Shown here piece after piece: positions 7,297-15,304 of a stretch of DNA of 16,265 nucleotides (the first letter of the stretch is position 1; the number at the start of each line of letters is the position of its first letter). The DNA lies in contig QLUB01000029.1 in the NCBI GenBank assembly GCA_018725205.1, positions 1 through 16,265 on the forward strand, in the 5' to 3' direction. The position numbers and the translations under genes are program-made. The stretch is from a candidate division NPL-UPA2 bacterium (GTDB lineage Bacteria; Bacillota; UBA994). The notes below the pieces were generated by a model. That model was given only the letters and a program-made list of their open reading frames with translations, was not told the DNA's origin and ran no database searches.

Positions 7297-8326
7297 GGGA
7301 AACACCCTCCCCCGCGATGACCTTGCCGATGACGTAACTCGCCTCTCCGAGCTCAGTCAGACGCGCTCGCACTTCGGCCACATCTGACTCCGCTACTACG
7401 AGAACAAACCCTATCCCCATATTAAAAGTGCGGTACATTTCTCTCTCTGCCACTTGCCCAAGCTCTTTCAGCCAGCTAAAAACGGGTAAAGCGGGCCAAC
7501 TCCCGCGAGTGATTTCTACGCCTAGGCTAGCGGGCAGCACGCGGGGGATATTGTCGACAAACCCTCCGCCCGTAATATGCACCATGCCCCTAATTAAGCC
7601 CGCTTGGACTAACGGCAGTACCTGTCGCACATAAATGCGCGTCGGGCGAAGCAGCTCGTCGCCTACCGTCACGCCTAACTCCTGCGGCACATCAGCACAA
7701 GTAAATCCGCCTATCTCAAACGCGAGCTTCCGCGCTAGGGAGTAACCGTTGCTGTGTAGCCCGCTGGAGGGGAGTCCTATCAGCACGTCGCCCTGCTTGA
7801 TCGTGCTACCGTCAACGATGCGCTTTTTCTCAGTGACACCCACGGCAAACCCGGCCAAGTCGTATTCTCCTGCACTATACAGGTCAGGCAGTTCGGCCGT
7901 TTCGCCGCCTAACAGCGCGCACCCCGCCGCTTGGCATCCCTTGGCAACTCCCGCTACGATTTCCGCCACTTGCACAGGGTCTAAGTGAGCCACGCCGATG
8001 TAGTCCAGGAAAAACAACGGTTCGGCGCCTGAGACCAAAATGTCGTTAACCGACATGGCCACGAGGTCAATGCCTACGGTGTCGTGGCGACCCTGCATAA
8101 AGGCTACTTTGAGCTTGGTGCCTACCCCGTCTGTGCCGGAGACTAATACCGGTTCGTCATACTTGCCCAAGGCGAATAGACCGCCAAAGCCCCCAATATC
8201 CCCCATCACCTCGCGGCGAAAAGTGGCGCGAACATGCCCGCGCATAAGCTCCACCGCTTTGTGCCCAGCTTCGACATCTACGCCGGCGTCGCGATACGTC
8301 AAGCTCTTATTCTTATCCACGGACAT
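7289..8326 (-). CDS. purM: Phosphoribosylformylglycinamidine cyclo-ligase (AIR synthetase)
   Basis: PurM closes the imidazole ring of FGAM with ATP to give AIR. It belongs to the PurM/PurL/SelD ATPase family and works as a cytoplasmic dimer. Motifs in order are YRDAGVD near the N-terminus, GTDGVGTKLK, GIDLVAMSVNDI, GAEPLFFLDYI, GGETAELPDLY, GLPSSGLHSNGYSLAR, HITGGGFVDNIPR and EMYRTFNMGIGF. Length is 345 residues from the ATG at 8324-8326, typical for the family. GTG codons at 8329 and 8320 are alternatives. The only Shine-Dalgarno-like stretch is TTGGGGTGAT inside the end of purF, so the start is not firmly fixed. It overlaps purF by 14 nt and purN by 8 nt, which suggests coupled translation. 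Confidence 0.97.
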   Translation of the reverse strand: MSVDKNKSLTYRDAGVDVEAGHKAVELMRGHVRATFRREVMGDIGGFGGLFALGKYDEPVLVSGTDGVGTKLKVAFMQGRHDTVGIDLVAMSVNDILVSGAEPLFFLDYIGVAHLDPVQVAEIVAGVAKGCQAAGCALLGGETAELPDLYSAGEYDLAGFAVGVTEKKRIVDGSTIKQGDVLIGLPSSGLHSNGYSLARKLAFEIGGFTCADVPQELGVTVGDELLRPTRIYVRQVLPLVQAGLIRGMVHITGGGFVDNIPRVLPASLGVEITRGSWPALPVFSWLKELGQVAEREMYRTFNMGIGFVLVVAESDVAEVRARLTELGEASYVIGKVIAGEGVSLV

Positions 8327-9761
8327 CACCCCAATCGTCTGCTTTGCGGTTCAGGTCAGCTTCAGTTTTCAACTTGGCTATGGGCATGGGATACACACCT
8401 GTAAAGCAACTGACGCAAGCGGGTACTTGCGCTGGGGAGAGGGCGGCTAATGTGCCGGCAAGACTTAAGAACCCGAGACTATCCGCGCCCAGGAGAGCAC
8501 ACATCTCCTGTACACCACAGCGGGCGGCCACGAGCTCCGCAGTCGATGGCGTATCAATGCCAAAATAGCAGGGGCTCAAGTAGGGCGGGCAGCTCACGCG
8601 TACATGCACCTCACTAGCACCCGCCTGGCGCAGCATCTTCACTAGGATTTGCGTGGTTGTGCCACGCACAATTGAATCGTCGACCATGACGATGCGCTTG
8701 CCCGCGATAACCTCAGTGTTGGCGGTAAGTTTTAGCCTAACTTTGAGTTCACGCAGCGCCTGCCCTGGCTCGATAAACGTGCGTCCGACATAGCGGTTCT
8801 TCACTAGACCCTCGGCAAAAGGCAGATTGGCGGCCGCGGCATACCCTAAAGCTGCCGGAGTGCCGGAGTCAGGCACAGAGATGACGATGTCCGCCGCCGC
8901 AGGATGCTCTTTAGCTAATTGCCTCCCTAGTTCTTGGCGCGCGCGGTAGACATTTAGCCCGTCAATGGTGCTATCATTGCGGGCAAAGTAGATGTACTCA
9001 AAAACGCAGGCAGAAACAGGGCTTTCCGCAAAGCGCTTAAATCTTACACCGCGCTCGTCGATAACCACTATTTCGCCGGGCTGGATATCGCGCAGAAACT
9101 TGCCGCCTAACGCATCAATCGCCGCACTTTCCGAAGCCAGCACATACCCCTCATTGCCTATTTGCCCGAGGCATAGCGGGCGAAAACCGCGCGGGTCCCG
9201 TACGCCAATCAGCTCTGTGTCCGTGCCGAGCGCTAGGCTATAGGCCCCCTGCACATGAGTGAGTGCTTGCACTAAGGCGTTTTCGTTGCCGCTCTGGCGG
9301 TACCGCGCCATCAGGCTCAAAATTACTTCTGTGTCGCTGGTAGTGTGAAAGATGGTCCCCTGGCCCTCTAGCTCTTCCCGTAACTTGTCACTGTTCACTA
9401 AATTTCCGTTATGCGCAAGCGCAACGTGCCCCCGGAGGTGACTTGCCACGAGGGGCTGGCTGTTAGCTAAGCCGCCGCCGCCGGCAGTGGAGTAACGCAC
9501 GTGGCCCACCGCGATATGCGCGTCTATGGTGCCTAAGGATGCTATGTCTGCTTCCGTAAAGACCTCGGCTACCAAACCAAGGCCCCTGTGCGTCTTGATT
9601 TCTTTGCCGTTCGTAACCGCGAGGCCGGCGCTCTCTTGCCCGCGGTGCTGCAGAGCGAAAAGGCCGAAATAACCAAGGCGGGCCACATCAAGACCGCGCC
9701 CGTAGAGACCAAGCACGCCGCACTCTTCCCTGAGTTTACCGTCTACTGTGACATAAGGCAC
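8313..9761 (-). CDS. purF: Amidophosphoribosyltransferase (Fe-S, Bacillus type)
   Basis: PurF is the committed step: PRPP and glutamine give 5-phosphoribosylamine. The 482-residue chain has a 13-residue propeptide before C14 in EECGVLG, which would become the N-terminal nucleophile of the Ntn glutaminase after cleavage. GHVRYSTAG (86-94), LAHNGNLVN (115-123) and RDPRGFRPL (188-196) mark the glutaminase domain. VMVDDSIVRGTTT (358-370) is the PRPP loop. C252, C398, C449 and C452 match the four cysteines that hold the [4Fe-4S] cluster in the B. subtilis enzyme, where the cluster makes the protein oxygen-labile. The GTG start (9759-9761) has AGGAG 7 nt upstream. It overlaps purL by 19 nt. Its substrate PRPP is also the probable ligand of the leader riboswitch. 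Confidence 0.98.
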   Translation of the reverse strand: MPYVTVDGKLREECGVLGLYGRGLDVARLGYFGLFALQHRGQESAGLAVTNGKEIKTHRGLGLVAEVFTEADIASLGTIDAHIAVGHVRYSTAGGGGLANSQPLVASHLRGHVALAHNGNLVNSDKLREELEGQGTIFHTTSDTEVILSLMARYRQSGNENALVQALTHVQGAYSLALGTDTELIGVRDPRGFRPLCLGQIGNEGYVLASESAAIDALGGKFLRDIQPGEIVVIDERGVRFKRFAESPVSACVFEYIYFARNDSTIDGLNVYRARQELGRQLAKEHPAAADIVISVPDSGTPAALGYAAAANLPFAEGLVKNRYVGRTFIEPGQALRELKVRLKLTANTEVIAGKRIVMVDDSIVRGTTTQILVKMLRQAGASEVHVRVSCPPYLSPCYFGIDTPSTAELVAARCGVQEMCALLGADSLGFLSLAGTLAALSPAQVPACVSCFTGVYPMPIAKLKTEADLNRKADDWGDVRG

Positions 9762-11974
9762 GGGATAGCTCCTTTCCAGGCTCTAGCTAAATCTTGTGTC
9801 GGCAAATCAATGACGGTGGTGCTACCAACGCGGACTACGACTGTGTCACGCGATACTCGCCCTATCTCTCGGCAGGGTACATTATGCTGCTCGCACAGGT
9901 CTTGCAAAGCGGCAAATGAACTCGGTGCAGTAGTTGCAACGACACGCGACTGTGACTCGCCAAACAGGAGCGCGTCTAGGCGTATCTGATTGACATTTTC
10001 GAGCGTCACATCGGCACCGAACCCTAAGGGGAAAGCTGACTCGCACAAAGCTACGGCAAGACCGCCTTCCGAACAATCGTGGGCGGAAGACAGGAGTTGG
10101 GCTTGGGCAGCGGCTACTAAGAGCTGCTGCAGTGCCCGCTCGCGTTTAAGGTCAAGTCCGGGGGGCATGCCGCATTCGCGCTGGTGAATGACTTTGAGAT
10201 ACTCGCTCCCCCCGAGTTCCTCCATGGTCGTACCGAGTTGCAGGATTACATCGCCGATTTGCTTAAACGAGAGCGTCACGCGCTTGTTTACATCCCGCAA
10301 GAGGCCCACCATCCCTACCGTCGGCGTGGGATAGATTGCCTTACCGTTTGTTTCGTTGTACAGGCTGACGTTACCGCCGGTTACCGGCGTTTCTAGTGCC
10401 CGACAGGCCTCCGCCATACCGGCGATGGCCTGATGGAATTGGTAGAAAATCTCGGGCTTTTCGGGATTGCCGAAGTTAAGGCAGTTGGTGACAGCCAGCG
10501 GTTCGGCGCCGCTTACCGCTACGTTGCGGGCGGCCTCGGCTACGGCAATGGCACCGCCTCGGAAGGGGTCAAGATAGACGTAGCGGCTGTTGCAGTCCAC
10601 ACTTATGGCCAACCCTTTAGACGTGCCTTTAATGCGGAGCACAGCAGCGTCAGAACCAGGCAGGACCACCGTGTCGCCCCGCACCTGATGGTCATATTGC
10701 CTGTAGACCCACTCTTTGCTGGCGATAGTAGGAGAACTGAGCAAAACAAGCAGCACCTGATTAAGATCCTGCGGCAGGGGTAAGGCATCGAGGTCTAGGT
10801 GTTGTGCTTCGCTTTGCCACCACGGCACCTGCAGGGTGGGATTGTACACCGGTGCTGCCGAAGCGAGCGCTTGAGCCGGGACCTCTGCGACAATTTCGTC
10901 GCCGTCAAACACACGTACCGCGCCGGTGTCGGTTACTAAACCGATGTCGGTAGCCGCGAGTCCCCAACGCGTGCAAATTTCGAGCACTTCCCTCACGCGC
11001 TCGGGCTCCACCACTAAAAGCATGCGCTCTTGCGATTCCGACAACATCACTTCGTAGGGACTCATATTCTGTTCGCGACGTGGTACGCGCGCAACGTCGA
11101 TTTCTACACCTGTGCCCGCGCGAGCGGCCATTTCGCTGCTAGCCGAAGTAAGCCCAGCCGCGCCGAGGTCCTGCATCCCGACGATCACGCGCCGATCGAC
11201 GAGCTCGAGACAGGCCTCAATCAGCAGTTTTTCCATAAATGGGTCGCCGACTTGCACCATGGGGCGTTTGGTGGAAGAGCTTTCGCTTAGTTCTTCTGAG
11301 GCAAACGTGGCACCATGTATGCCGTCGCGCCCCGTGAGCGCACCGATAAGCAGCACGCGGTTGCCGAGTCCCGCCGCTTTGCCGCGCGCGAGCTTGTCCT
11401 GCGAGATCGTGCCTACACACATGGCATTGACCAAGCAATTGCCGGTATAGCTCTGGTTAAAATACACTTCTCCCCCCACGGTGGGGATCCCTAAACAGTT
11501 GCCGTAGCCCGAGATGCCTGATACGACGCCCGAAAACAGGTGGCGCTGATGCGCGGAGTCGAGCTCGCCAAAGCGCAAGCTATTAAGGAGCGCAATCGGC
11601 CTTGCCCCCATGGCAAACACGTCGCGCACGATGCCGCCCACCCCGGTAGCCGCGCCTTGGTAGGGCTCGATGGCGGAGGGGTGGTTGTGACTTTCGATCT
11701 TAAAGACTACCGCCTGTCCGTCGCCAATATCTATTACGCCGGCGTTTTCCCCGGGGCCCACGAGGACGCGGGGGCCGGTGGTGGGAAATTGGCGCAAGGC
11801 CAGCTTACTGTGTTTGTAGCTACAATGCTCACTCCACATCACGGCAAACATACCGAGCTCAGTCAGGTTAGGGGTCCGACCGAGTTTTTCTAGCACGAGC
11901 TCCCACTCCAGCTCTTTAAGGCCCATTTGTTGTGCCGAGTGCCTGTCCTGTGGCTCGAGATAATGCTTAAGCAT
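9743..11974 (-). CDS. purL: FGAM synthase large subunit (small-type PurL)
   Basis: PurL uses ATP and ammonia to convert formylglycinamide ribonucleotide to FGAM, with ammonia supplied by PurQ and the complex bridged by PurS. The 743-residue length is that of the small PurL, not the ~1300-residue fused form. Two PurM-like halves are visible. The first has SEHCSYKHSK (48-57), FKIESHNHPSAIEPYQGAAT (91-110), GIPTVGGEVYFN and MQDLGAAGLTSASSEMAARA. The second has AVTNCLNFGNPEKPEIF, TPVTGGNVSLYNETNG and SAHDCSEGGLAVAL. The ATG (11972-11974) follows GGGAGGG at 5 nt. It overlaps purQ by 8 nt and purF by 19 nt. No frame break is seen over its whole length. Confidence 0.98.
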   Translation of the reverse strand: MLKHYLEPQDRHSAQQMGLKELEWELVLEKLGRTPNLTELGMFAVMWSEHCSYKHSKLALRQFPTTGPRVLVGPGENAGVIDIGDGQAVVFKIESHNHPSAIEPYQGAATGVGGIVRDVFAMGARPIALLNSLRFGELDSAHQRHLFSGVVSGISGYGNCLGIPTVGGEVYFNQSYTGNCLVNAMCVGTISQDKLARGKAAGLGNRVLLIGALTGRDGIHGATFASEELSESSSTKRPMVQVGDPFMEKLLIEACLELVDRRVIVGMQDLGAAGLTSASSEMAARAGTGVEIDVARVPRREQNMSPYEVMLSESQERMLLVVEPERVREVLEICTRWGLAATDIGLVTDTGAVRVFDGDEIVAEVPAQALASAAPVYNPTLQVPWWQSEAQHLDLDALPLPQDLNQVLLVLLSSPTIASKEWVYRQYDHQVRGDTVVLPGSDAAVLRIKGTSKGLAISVDCNSRYVYLDPFRGGAIAVAEAARNVAVSGAEPLAVTNCLNFGNPEKPEIFYQFHQAIAGMAEACRALETPVTGGNVSLYNETNGKAIYPTPTVGMVGLLRDVNKRVTLSFKQIGDVILQLGTTMEELGGSEYLKVIHQRECGMPPGLDLKRERALQQLLVAAAQAQLLSSAHDCSEGGLAVALCESAFPLGFGADVTLENVNQIRLDALLFGESQSRVVATTAPSSFAALQDLCEQHNVPCREIGRVSRDTVVVRVGSTTVIDLPTQDLARAWKGAIPCLMSQ

Positions 11975-12668
11975 GGTTGCCCTCCCACCACTTGAGAATC
12001 GAAGTCCACACGAGCTGGCCGTCTGTACCGCCAGTGATTTTTTCCAGCGCGCGTTCAGGATGCGGCATCAGACCAAACACATTGCCGCGCCTGTTGACGA
12101 TGCCAGCAATATTCTCTAGTGCTCCGTTAGGGTTAGCGCTCGCGGTCGGCTGACCCTCGGCGTCACAATACCTCAACACAATTTGGTTGTTGCGCTTGAG
12201 CTCGGCGAGACCGAGTTCGTCAATATAATAGTTACCGTCGGCATGGGCTATGGGCAAACGCAAGATCTGGCCCCGCTCACCCAAGTGAGTAAAGGGAGTG
12301 GTGTTGTTTTCTAGGCGCAGGTGGCGGGTTTCACAGCGAAACTGCAGATGGTCGTTGCGTCGCATCGCCCCAGGCAAAAGACCGGCCTCGAGCAGAATTT
12401 GAAACCCGTTGCAGATACCGAGCACGAGTTGGCCGCGCCCCGCTGCCTCGGCTACGGCTTGCATCGCCGGGGCGAAGCGGGCGATCGCTCCCGGGCGCAA
12501 ATAGTCGCCGTAGGAAAAGCCCCCAGGCAAGACAATGCAATCATAGGAGGACAGGTCGCTCGTTTCGTGCCACACATAATCGGTGGGTTGCCCTAGTATC
12601 GCTTTGGCAGCGTGGTAGCAATCGATGTCACAATTCGAGCCGGGAAAGACAACTACGCCAAACCTCAT
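11967..12668 (-). CDS. purQ: FGAM synthase glutaminase subunit
   Basis: PurQ hydrolyses glutamine and passes ammonia to PurL. It is a class I (triad) glutamine amidotransferase of 233 residues. The nucleophile is C86 in LVLGICNGFQIL, and H203 and E205 in GLMPHPER complete the triad. GFSYGDYLRPGAIAR (50-64) lies in the oxyanion-strand region. The ATG overlaps the purS stop (ATGA, 4 nt) with only a weak upstream Shine-Dalgarno, so reinitiation after purS is likely. The order purS-purQ-purL is the usual Gram-positive arrangement for the three-part enzyme. Confidence 0.98.
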   Translation of the reverse strand: MRFGVVVFPGSNCDIDCYHAAKAILGQPTDYVWHETSDLSSYDCIVLPGGFSYGDYLRPGAIARFAPAMQAVAEAAGRGQLVLGICNGFQILLEAGLLPGAMRRNDHLQFRCETRHLRLENNTTPFTHLGERGQILRLPIAHADGNYYIDELGLAELKRNNQIVLRYCDAEGQPTASANPNGALENIAGIVNRRGNVFGLMPHPERALEKITGGTDGQLVWTSILKWWEGNHA

Positions 12669-12916
12669 ACATGAGCCTCGAGTGTAAAGGTATAGTCCTC
12701 CATCACTGGATTGACGAGTAACCGCTCACAGGTCTCGCGCACTAAGCCAGCCGCTTCGCGTTCGCTTGTGACATCGAGTACTAACTCCATAAATTTGCCC
12801 ATGCGCACGTCGCGCACACCGACAAAGCCCTGGCTGTGCAGGCCTTTTTGCACGGCTTGTCCTGCCGGGTCAAGTATGCCTTGGCGCAGTGTTACCCAAA
12901 TTTTGGCCTTATACAT
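12665..12916 (-). CDS. purS: FGAM synthase subunit PurS
   Basis: PurS is the small bridging subunit that joins PurQ to small-type PurL. It has 83 residues, as expected, starts MYKAKIWVTLRQGILDPAGQ and contains GVRDVRMGKFMEL, both standard for the family. The ATG at 12914-12916 has GGAGG about 8 nt upstream. It overlaps the end of purC by 8 nt and purQ by 4 nt. Its presence fits the short PurL downstream. Confidence 0.97.
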   Translation of the reverse strand: MYKAKIWVTLRQGILDPAGQAVQKGLHSQGFVGVRDVRMGKFMELVLDVTSEREAAGLVRETCERLLVNPVMEDYTFTLEAHV

Positions 12917-13628
12917 TTGGCGTTCCTCCCTTTAGTCGACGGTAAATCTCTTGGTAGGCTTCGGCTACGCCTCCGAGGTCGCGGCGGAACCTGTCCTTAT
13001 CTAGTTTTTCGCGGGTTTGGGCATCCCAAAAGCGACAAGTGTCCGGCGAAATCTCGTCCCCAAGCATGACGCGCCCCGCATGGCGCCCAAACTCGAGCTT
13101 AAAATCCACAAGCAAGAGGTCGAGTTTACGGAGCGCAGGCAAGAGAATATCGTTTACTTGCCGAGCAGCGGCCGCGATAGTGCTAAGCTCGGCTGCGCTG
13201 GCCCAGCCGAAGGAGAGGATGTGACTGTCGTTTACTAGCGGGTCGCCTAGGGTGTCGTCTTTGTAATAATACTCAAGCACGGGGGGGGTGACAGGCAGCC
13301 CTTCCGGCAGTCCGAGTCGCTTGGCTAACGATCCTGCCGTGATATTGCGCACGACAACCTCGACTTTGATTATCTCGAGGCGCCTAACCAGCATCTCGCG
13401 CGGCCCGAGCGAGCCGACAAAGTGCGTCTCCACGCCGTGGCTAGCGAGCAAATCGAAAAAATGAGCCGAGATAAGGTTGTTAAGCTCGCCTTTGCCCGCG
13501 ATTTCGCTTTTCTTTAGCGCGTTAAAAGCCGTTGCAGAGTCACGAAAGTGCACAATACACAGGTTAGGGTCGTCGGTTGCATACACGTCTTTGGCTTTGC
13601 CGGAATAAAGCAGAGCACGTTTTTCCAT
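12909..13628 (-). CDS. purC: SAICAR synthetase
   Basis: PurC couples CAIR with aspartate and ATP to give SAICAR. The 239-residue monofunctional bacterial form shows SGKAKDVY (9-16), VVVRNITAGSLAKRLG (91-106), LVDFKLEFG (173-181) and DEISPDTCRFWD (191-202), the family signatures. The ATG (13626-13628) has GGAGG at 6 nt. The ribosome-site stretch GGAGGTGCCAC is shared exactly with purB. It begins 17 bp after purB and overlaps purS by 8 nt. An uninterrupted run of eight C (coding sense) at 13281-13288 encodes the T114-P116 region. Confidence 0.98.
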   Translation of the reverse strand: MEKRALLYSGKAKDVYATDDPNLCIVHFRDSATAFNALKKSEIAGKGELNNLISAHFFDLLASHGVETHFVGSLGPREMLVRRLEIIKVEVVVRNITAGSLAKRLGLPEGLPVTPPVLEYYYKDDTLGDPLVNDSHILSFGWASAAELSTIAAAARQVNDILLPALRKLDLLLVDFKLEFGRHAGRVMLGDEISPDTCRFWDAQTREKLDKDRFRRDLGGVAEAYQEIYRRLKGGTPNV

Positions 13629-13645
13629 GTGGCACCTCCCTCTTT

Positions 13646-14938
13646 CTATAGCCCTAGGCGCGCGAAAATGGTGTCGACGTGTTGTGTGTGGGCAGCGATA
13701 TCGAATAGGCGCAGAAGTGTGGCATTATCTAAGCGCCCTGTAATCTCCGGCTCACTTAGGACTAACGCCTTAAAGCTCACGCCTTCCCCCCACGCCCGCA
13801 TGGCCAAGCGCTGCACTAGGTCATAGGCCGCTTCACGCGACATGCCGGACTCAATCAGCTTAAGCAATACCTGTTGCGAGTACGTAAGGTCAAAAGACCG
13901 CTCCATATTGGCGAGCATCTGGTCGGGGTAGACATTAAGCCCCTGTAGGACACGGCATTGCACGCCGAGCATATAATACAAGAGCTGAAAGCTATCTGGG
14001 ATTATTATGCGCTCCGCCGAGGAATGCGAGATGTCGCGCTCGTGCCAGAGAGCGACGTTTTCCATAGCGGTAAGGGCGAAGCCCCGCAGGACCCGCGACA
14101 AGCCGACGATGCGCTCACTCATAATGGGATTACGCTTATGCGGCATGGCCGAGCTGCCCTTTTGCCCGGCAGTAAAGGGTTCTTCTACTTCGCGCGTTTC
14201 GGTCTTTTGCAGAGCGCGTATTTCCGTTGCGAACTTCTCGAGCGAACAGCCGACTATGGCTAGGGTACAGATGAGCACGGCGTGGCGGTCGCGCTGCAGC
14301 GTCTGTGTCGCCGCTTTGGCGGGTGTGAGCCCGAGGCGGCTACATACATAGTCTTCTACAAACGGGGCAATATTGGCGTAAGTTCCGACTGCGCCCGAGA
14401 GCTTGCCTACGGCCATAGTAGCGCGCGCCGCGGCGAGGCGTTCGAGGTGGCGCTCAATTTCCGCGTACCAGACCGCGAGCTTAAGCCCAAACGTGGTCGG
14501 CTCGGCATGCACGCCATGTGTGCGTCCCATCATGAGGGTATGCTTGTGGCGGCGCGCCTGTGTGGCGCAGCTATCGCGTAACTCCAGTAGTTTGGCGACA
14601 ACAAGGTCTAGCGACGCTACAATGGTCAGACTTAGCGCGGTGTCCACCACATCGGTAGACGTAAGGCCGTAATGTACCCACTTCTTCTCCGGCCCGAGCG
14701 ACTCGCTGACGCAACGCGTAAAGGCCACTACGTCGTGATTGGTTTCCCGCTCTAGCTCGTCGATGCGCGCAACACAAAACTTAGCGCGCGCGCGGATTTG
14801 TGCGACATCACTAGGTGGAATAACGCCGAGCTTGCTCCATGCCTCACACGCGAGAATCTCGATTTCGAGCCAACGCGCGAACTTTTCTTCTGCGCCCCAC
14901 AGGCGCGACATCTCTGGGACACTGTAGCGGTCGATCAT
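13646..14938 (-). CDS. purB: Adenylosuccinate lyase
   Basis: PurB releases fumarate from SAICAR (giving AICAR) and from adenylosuccinate (giving AMP), so it serves both the IMP trunk and the AMP branch. It is a fumarase/aspartase-superfamily tetramer. From the ATG at 14936-14938 it is 430 residues, and H68, H89 and H141 fall at the numbers reported for the active-site histidines of the B. subtilis enzyme. The mobile signature loop GSSAMPHKRNP is at 261-271 and carries the catalytic serine. TQTLQRDRHA (211-220) is also conserved. AAGGAGGTG lies 5 nt upstream and fixes the start. The frame is open to 15010, but those codons are 7-bp repeats. This is the first gene after the riboswitch-terminator. 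Confidence 0.98.
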   Translation of the reverse strand: MIDRYSVPEMSRLWGAEEKFARWLEIEILACEAWSKLGVIPPSDVAQIRARAKFCVARIDELERETNHDVVAFTRCVSESLGPEKKWVHYGLTSTDVVDTALSLTIVASLDLVVAKLLELRDSCATQARRHKHTLMMGRTHGVHAEPTTFGLKLAVWYAEIERHLERLAAARATMAVGKLSGAVGTYANIAPFVEDYVCSRLGLTPAKAATQTLQRDRHAVLICTLAIVGCSLEKFATEIRALQKTETREVEEPFTAGQKGSSAMPHKRNPIMSERIVGLSRVLRGFALTAMENVALWHERDISHSSAERIIIPDSFQLLYYMLGVQCRVLQGLNVYPDQMLANMERSFDLTYSQQVLLKLIESGMSREAAYDLVQRLAMRAWGEGVSFKALVLSEPEITGRLDNATLLRLFDIAAHTQHVDTIFARLGL

Positions 14939-14964
14939 TGTGGCACCTCCTTGTGGGATTGAAT

Positions 14965-15041
14965 GCACTTGGCACATAGCACGTAGCACGTAGCACATAG
15001 CACATGGCACTTGGTGGACGGAGGAAAGCGGAAAGCGGATA
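14965..15041 (+). repeat. Eleven-unit heptad array in the purB leader
   Basis: Seven contiguous 7-bp units run from 14965 to 15013 with third-part endings TTG, ATA, GTA, GTA, ATA, ATG, TTG after a constant GCAC. The next units, gtggacg, gaggaaa, gcggaaa and gcggata, keep the same 7-bp register to 15041 although their sequence shifts. The array sits in the transcribed leader between the terminator and the purB ribosome site. The unit length matches the separate array at the purK-dapF junction. Confidence 0.85.
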
Positions 15042-15111
15042 GCCGCCTCGTCTTTGTTTTATGTTCACCCTCCGACTTACAACCTGGCGGCTGGCGCTAT
15101 CAGTTTGCCCG

Positions 15112-15157
15112 AAAAAAACAAAGCAGGCGGGGATGTTTACGAGAAAACATCCCCGCC
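15112..15157 (-). terminator. Riboswitch-controlled intrinsic terminator
   Basis: In the RNA sense a perfect 13-bp stem, GGCGGGGATGTTT (15157-15145) with AAACATCCCCGCC (15138-15126), closes a 6-nt loop (tctcgt). It is followed by TGCTTTG and seven T (15118-15112). The 5' arm begins within the conserved CCCGGG at the 3' end of the aptamer, so folding of the aptamer and of the terminator should exclude each other. It lies upstream of purB, and no gene ends before it on this strand, as expected for an attenuator. Confidence 0.92.
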
Positions 15158-15260
15158 CGGGCTTTTATCCCTTCGGTGTAGCGCAAAAGCGCCAGTATCG
15201 CTCGGACCAGACTAGCCTTAGGCTACGGAACCCTAGACACACTTTAGCTCGTGACCACTC
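15151..15260 (-). promoter_or_regulatory. ykkC-class riboswitch aptamer, probable PRPP subtype (2b)
   Basis: In the RNA sense this contains the conserved ykkC blocks in order: CTAGGGTTCC (15236-15227), a hairpin TAGCC-taa-GGCTA (15225-15213), CTGGTCCGAG (15210-15201), a GCGC-tttt-GCGC hairpin (15192-15181), and GGGATAAAAGCCCGGG (15171-15156). Known ykkC subtypes sense guanidine, ppGpp, PRPP or nucleotide diphosphates. Purine genes downstream favour the PRPP subtype, for which ligand binding allows read-through. The 3' block overlaps the terminator stem, consistent with an ON switch. Family membership is clear from the motifs; the ligand is inferred from context. The outer 5' boundary, including any extra P0 helix, is approximate. 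Confidence 0.88.
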
Positions 15261-15274
15261 TTCTTTTCGCCTTA

Positions 15275-15304
15275 ACTCTATCACTGCATTTCTCCCCCTG
15301 TCAA
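15275..15304 (-). promoter_or_regulatory. Purine operon promoter
   Basis: A perfect -35 TTGACA (15304-15299) is followed after 18 bp by TAGAGT (15280-15275), a 4-of-6 match to TATAAT. Transcription would begin near 15268, just ahead of the aptamer, which gives a leader of about 330 nt to purB. The spacing and position fit a housekeeping sigma-A promoter. The weak -10 suggests a moderate basal rate or a need for additional control. Confidence 0.6.

Noticed and set aside
14939..15010. N-terminal extension of purB by 24 codons
   Set aside because: It is encoded by the heptad array, has no ribosome site, and the internal ATG follows AAGGAGGTG and gives histidine numbering matching the B. subtilis enzyme.
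14965..15041. CRISPR-like array
   Set aside because: Units are 7 bp and contiguous, with no 20-40 bp repeats or spacers and no cas genes.
14844..15068. Possible 74-codon leader peptide on the minus strand starting at GTG 15068
   Set aside because: The GTG touches its GGAGG with no spacing, the product is mostly repeat-derived, and the frame runs out of phase into purB.
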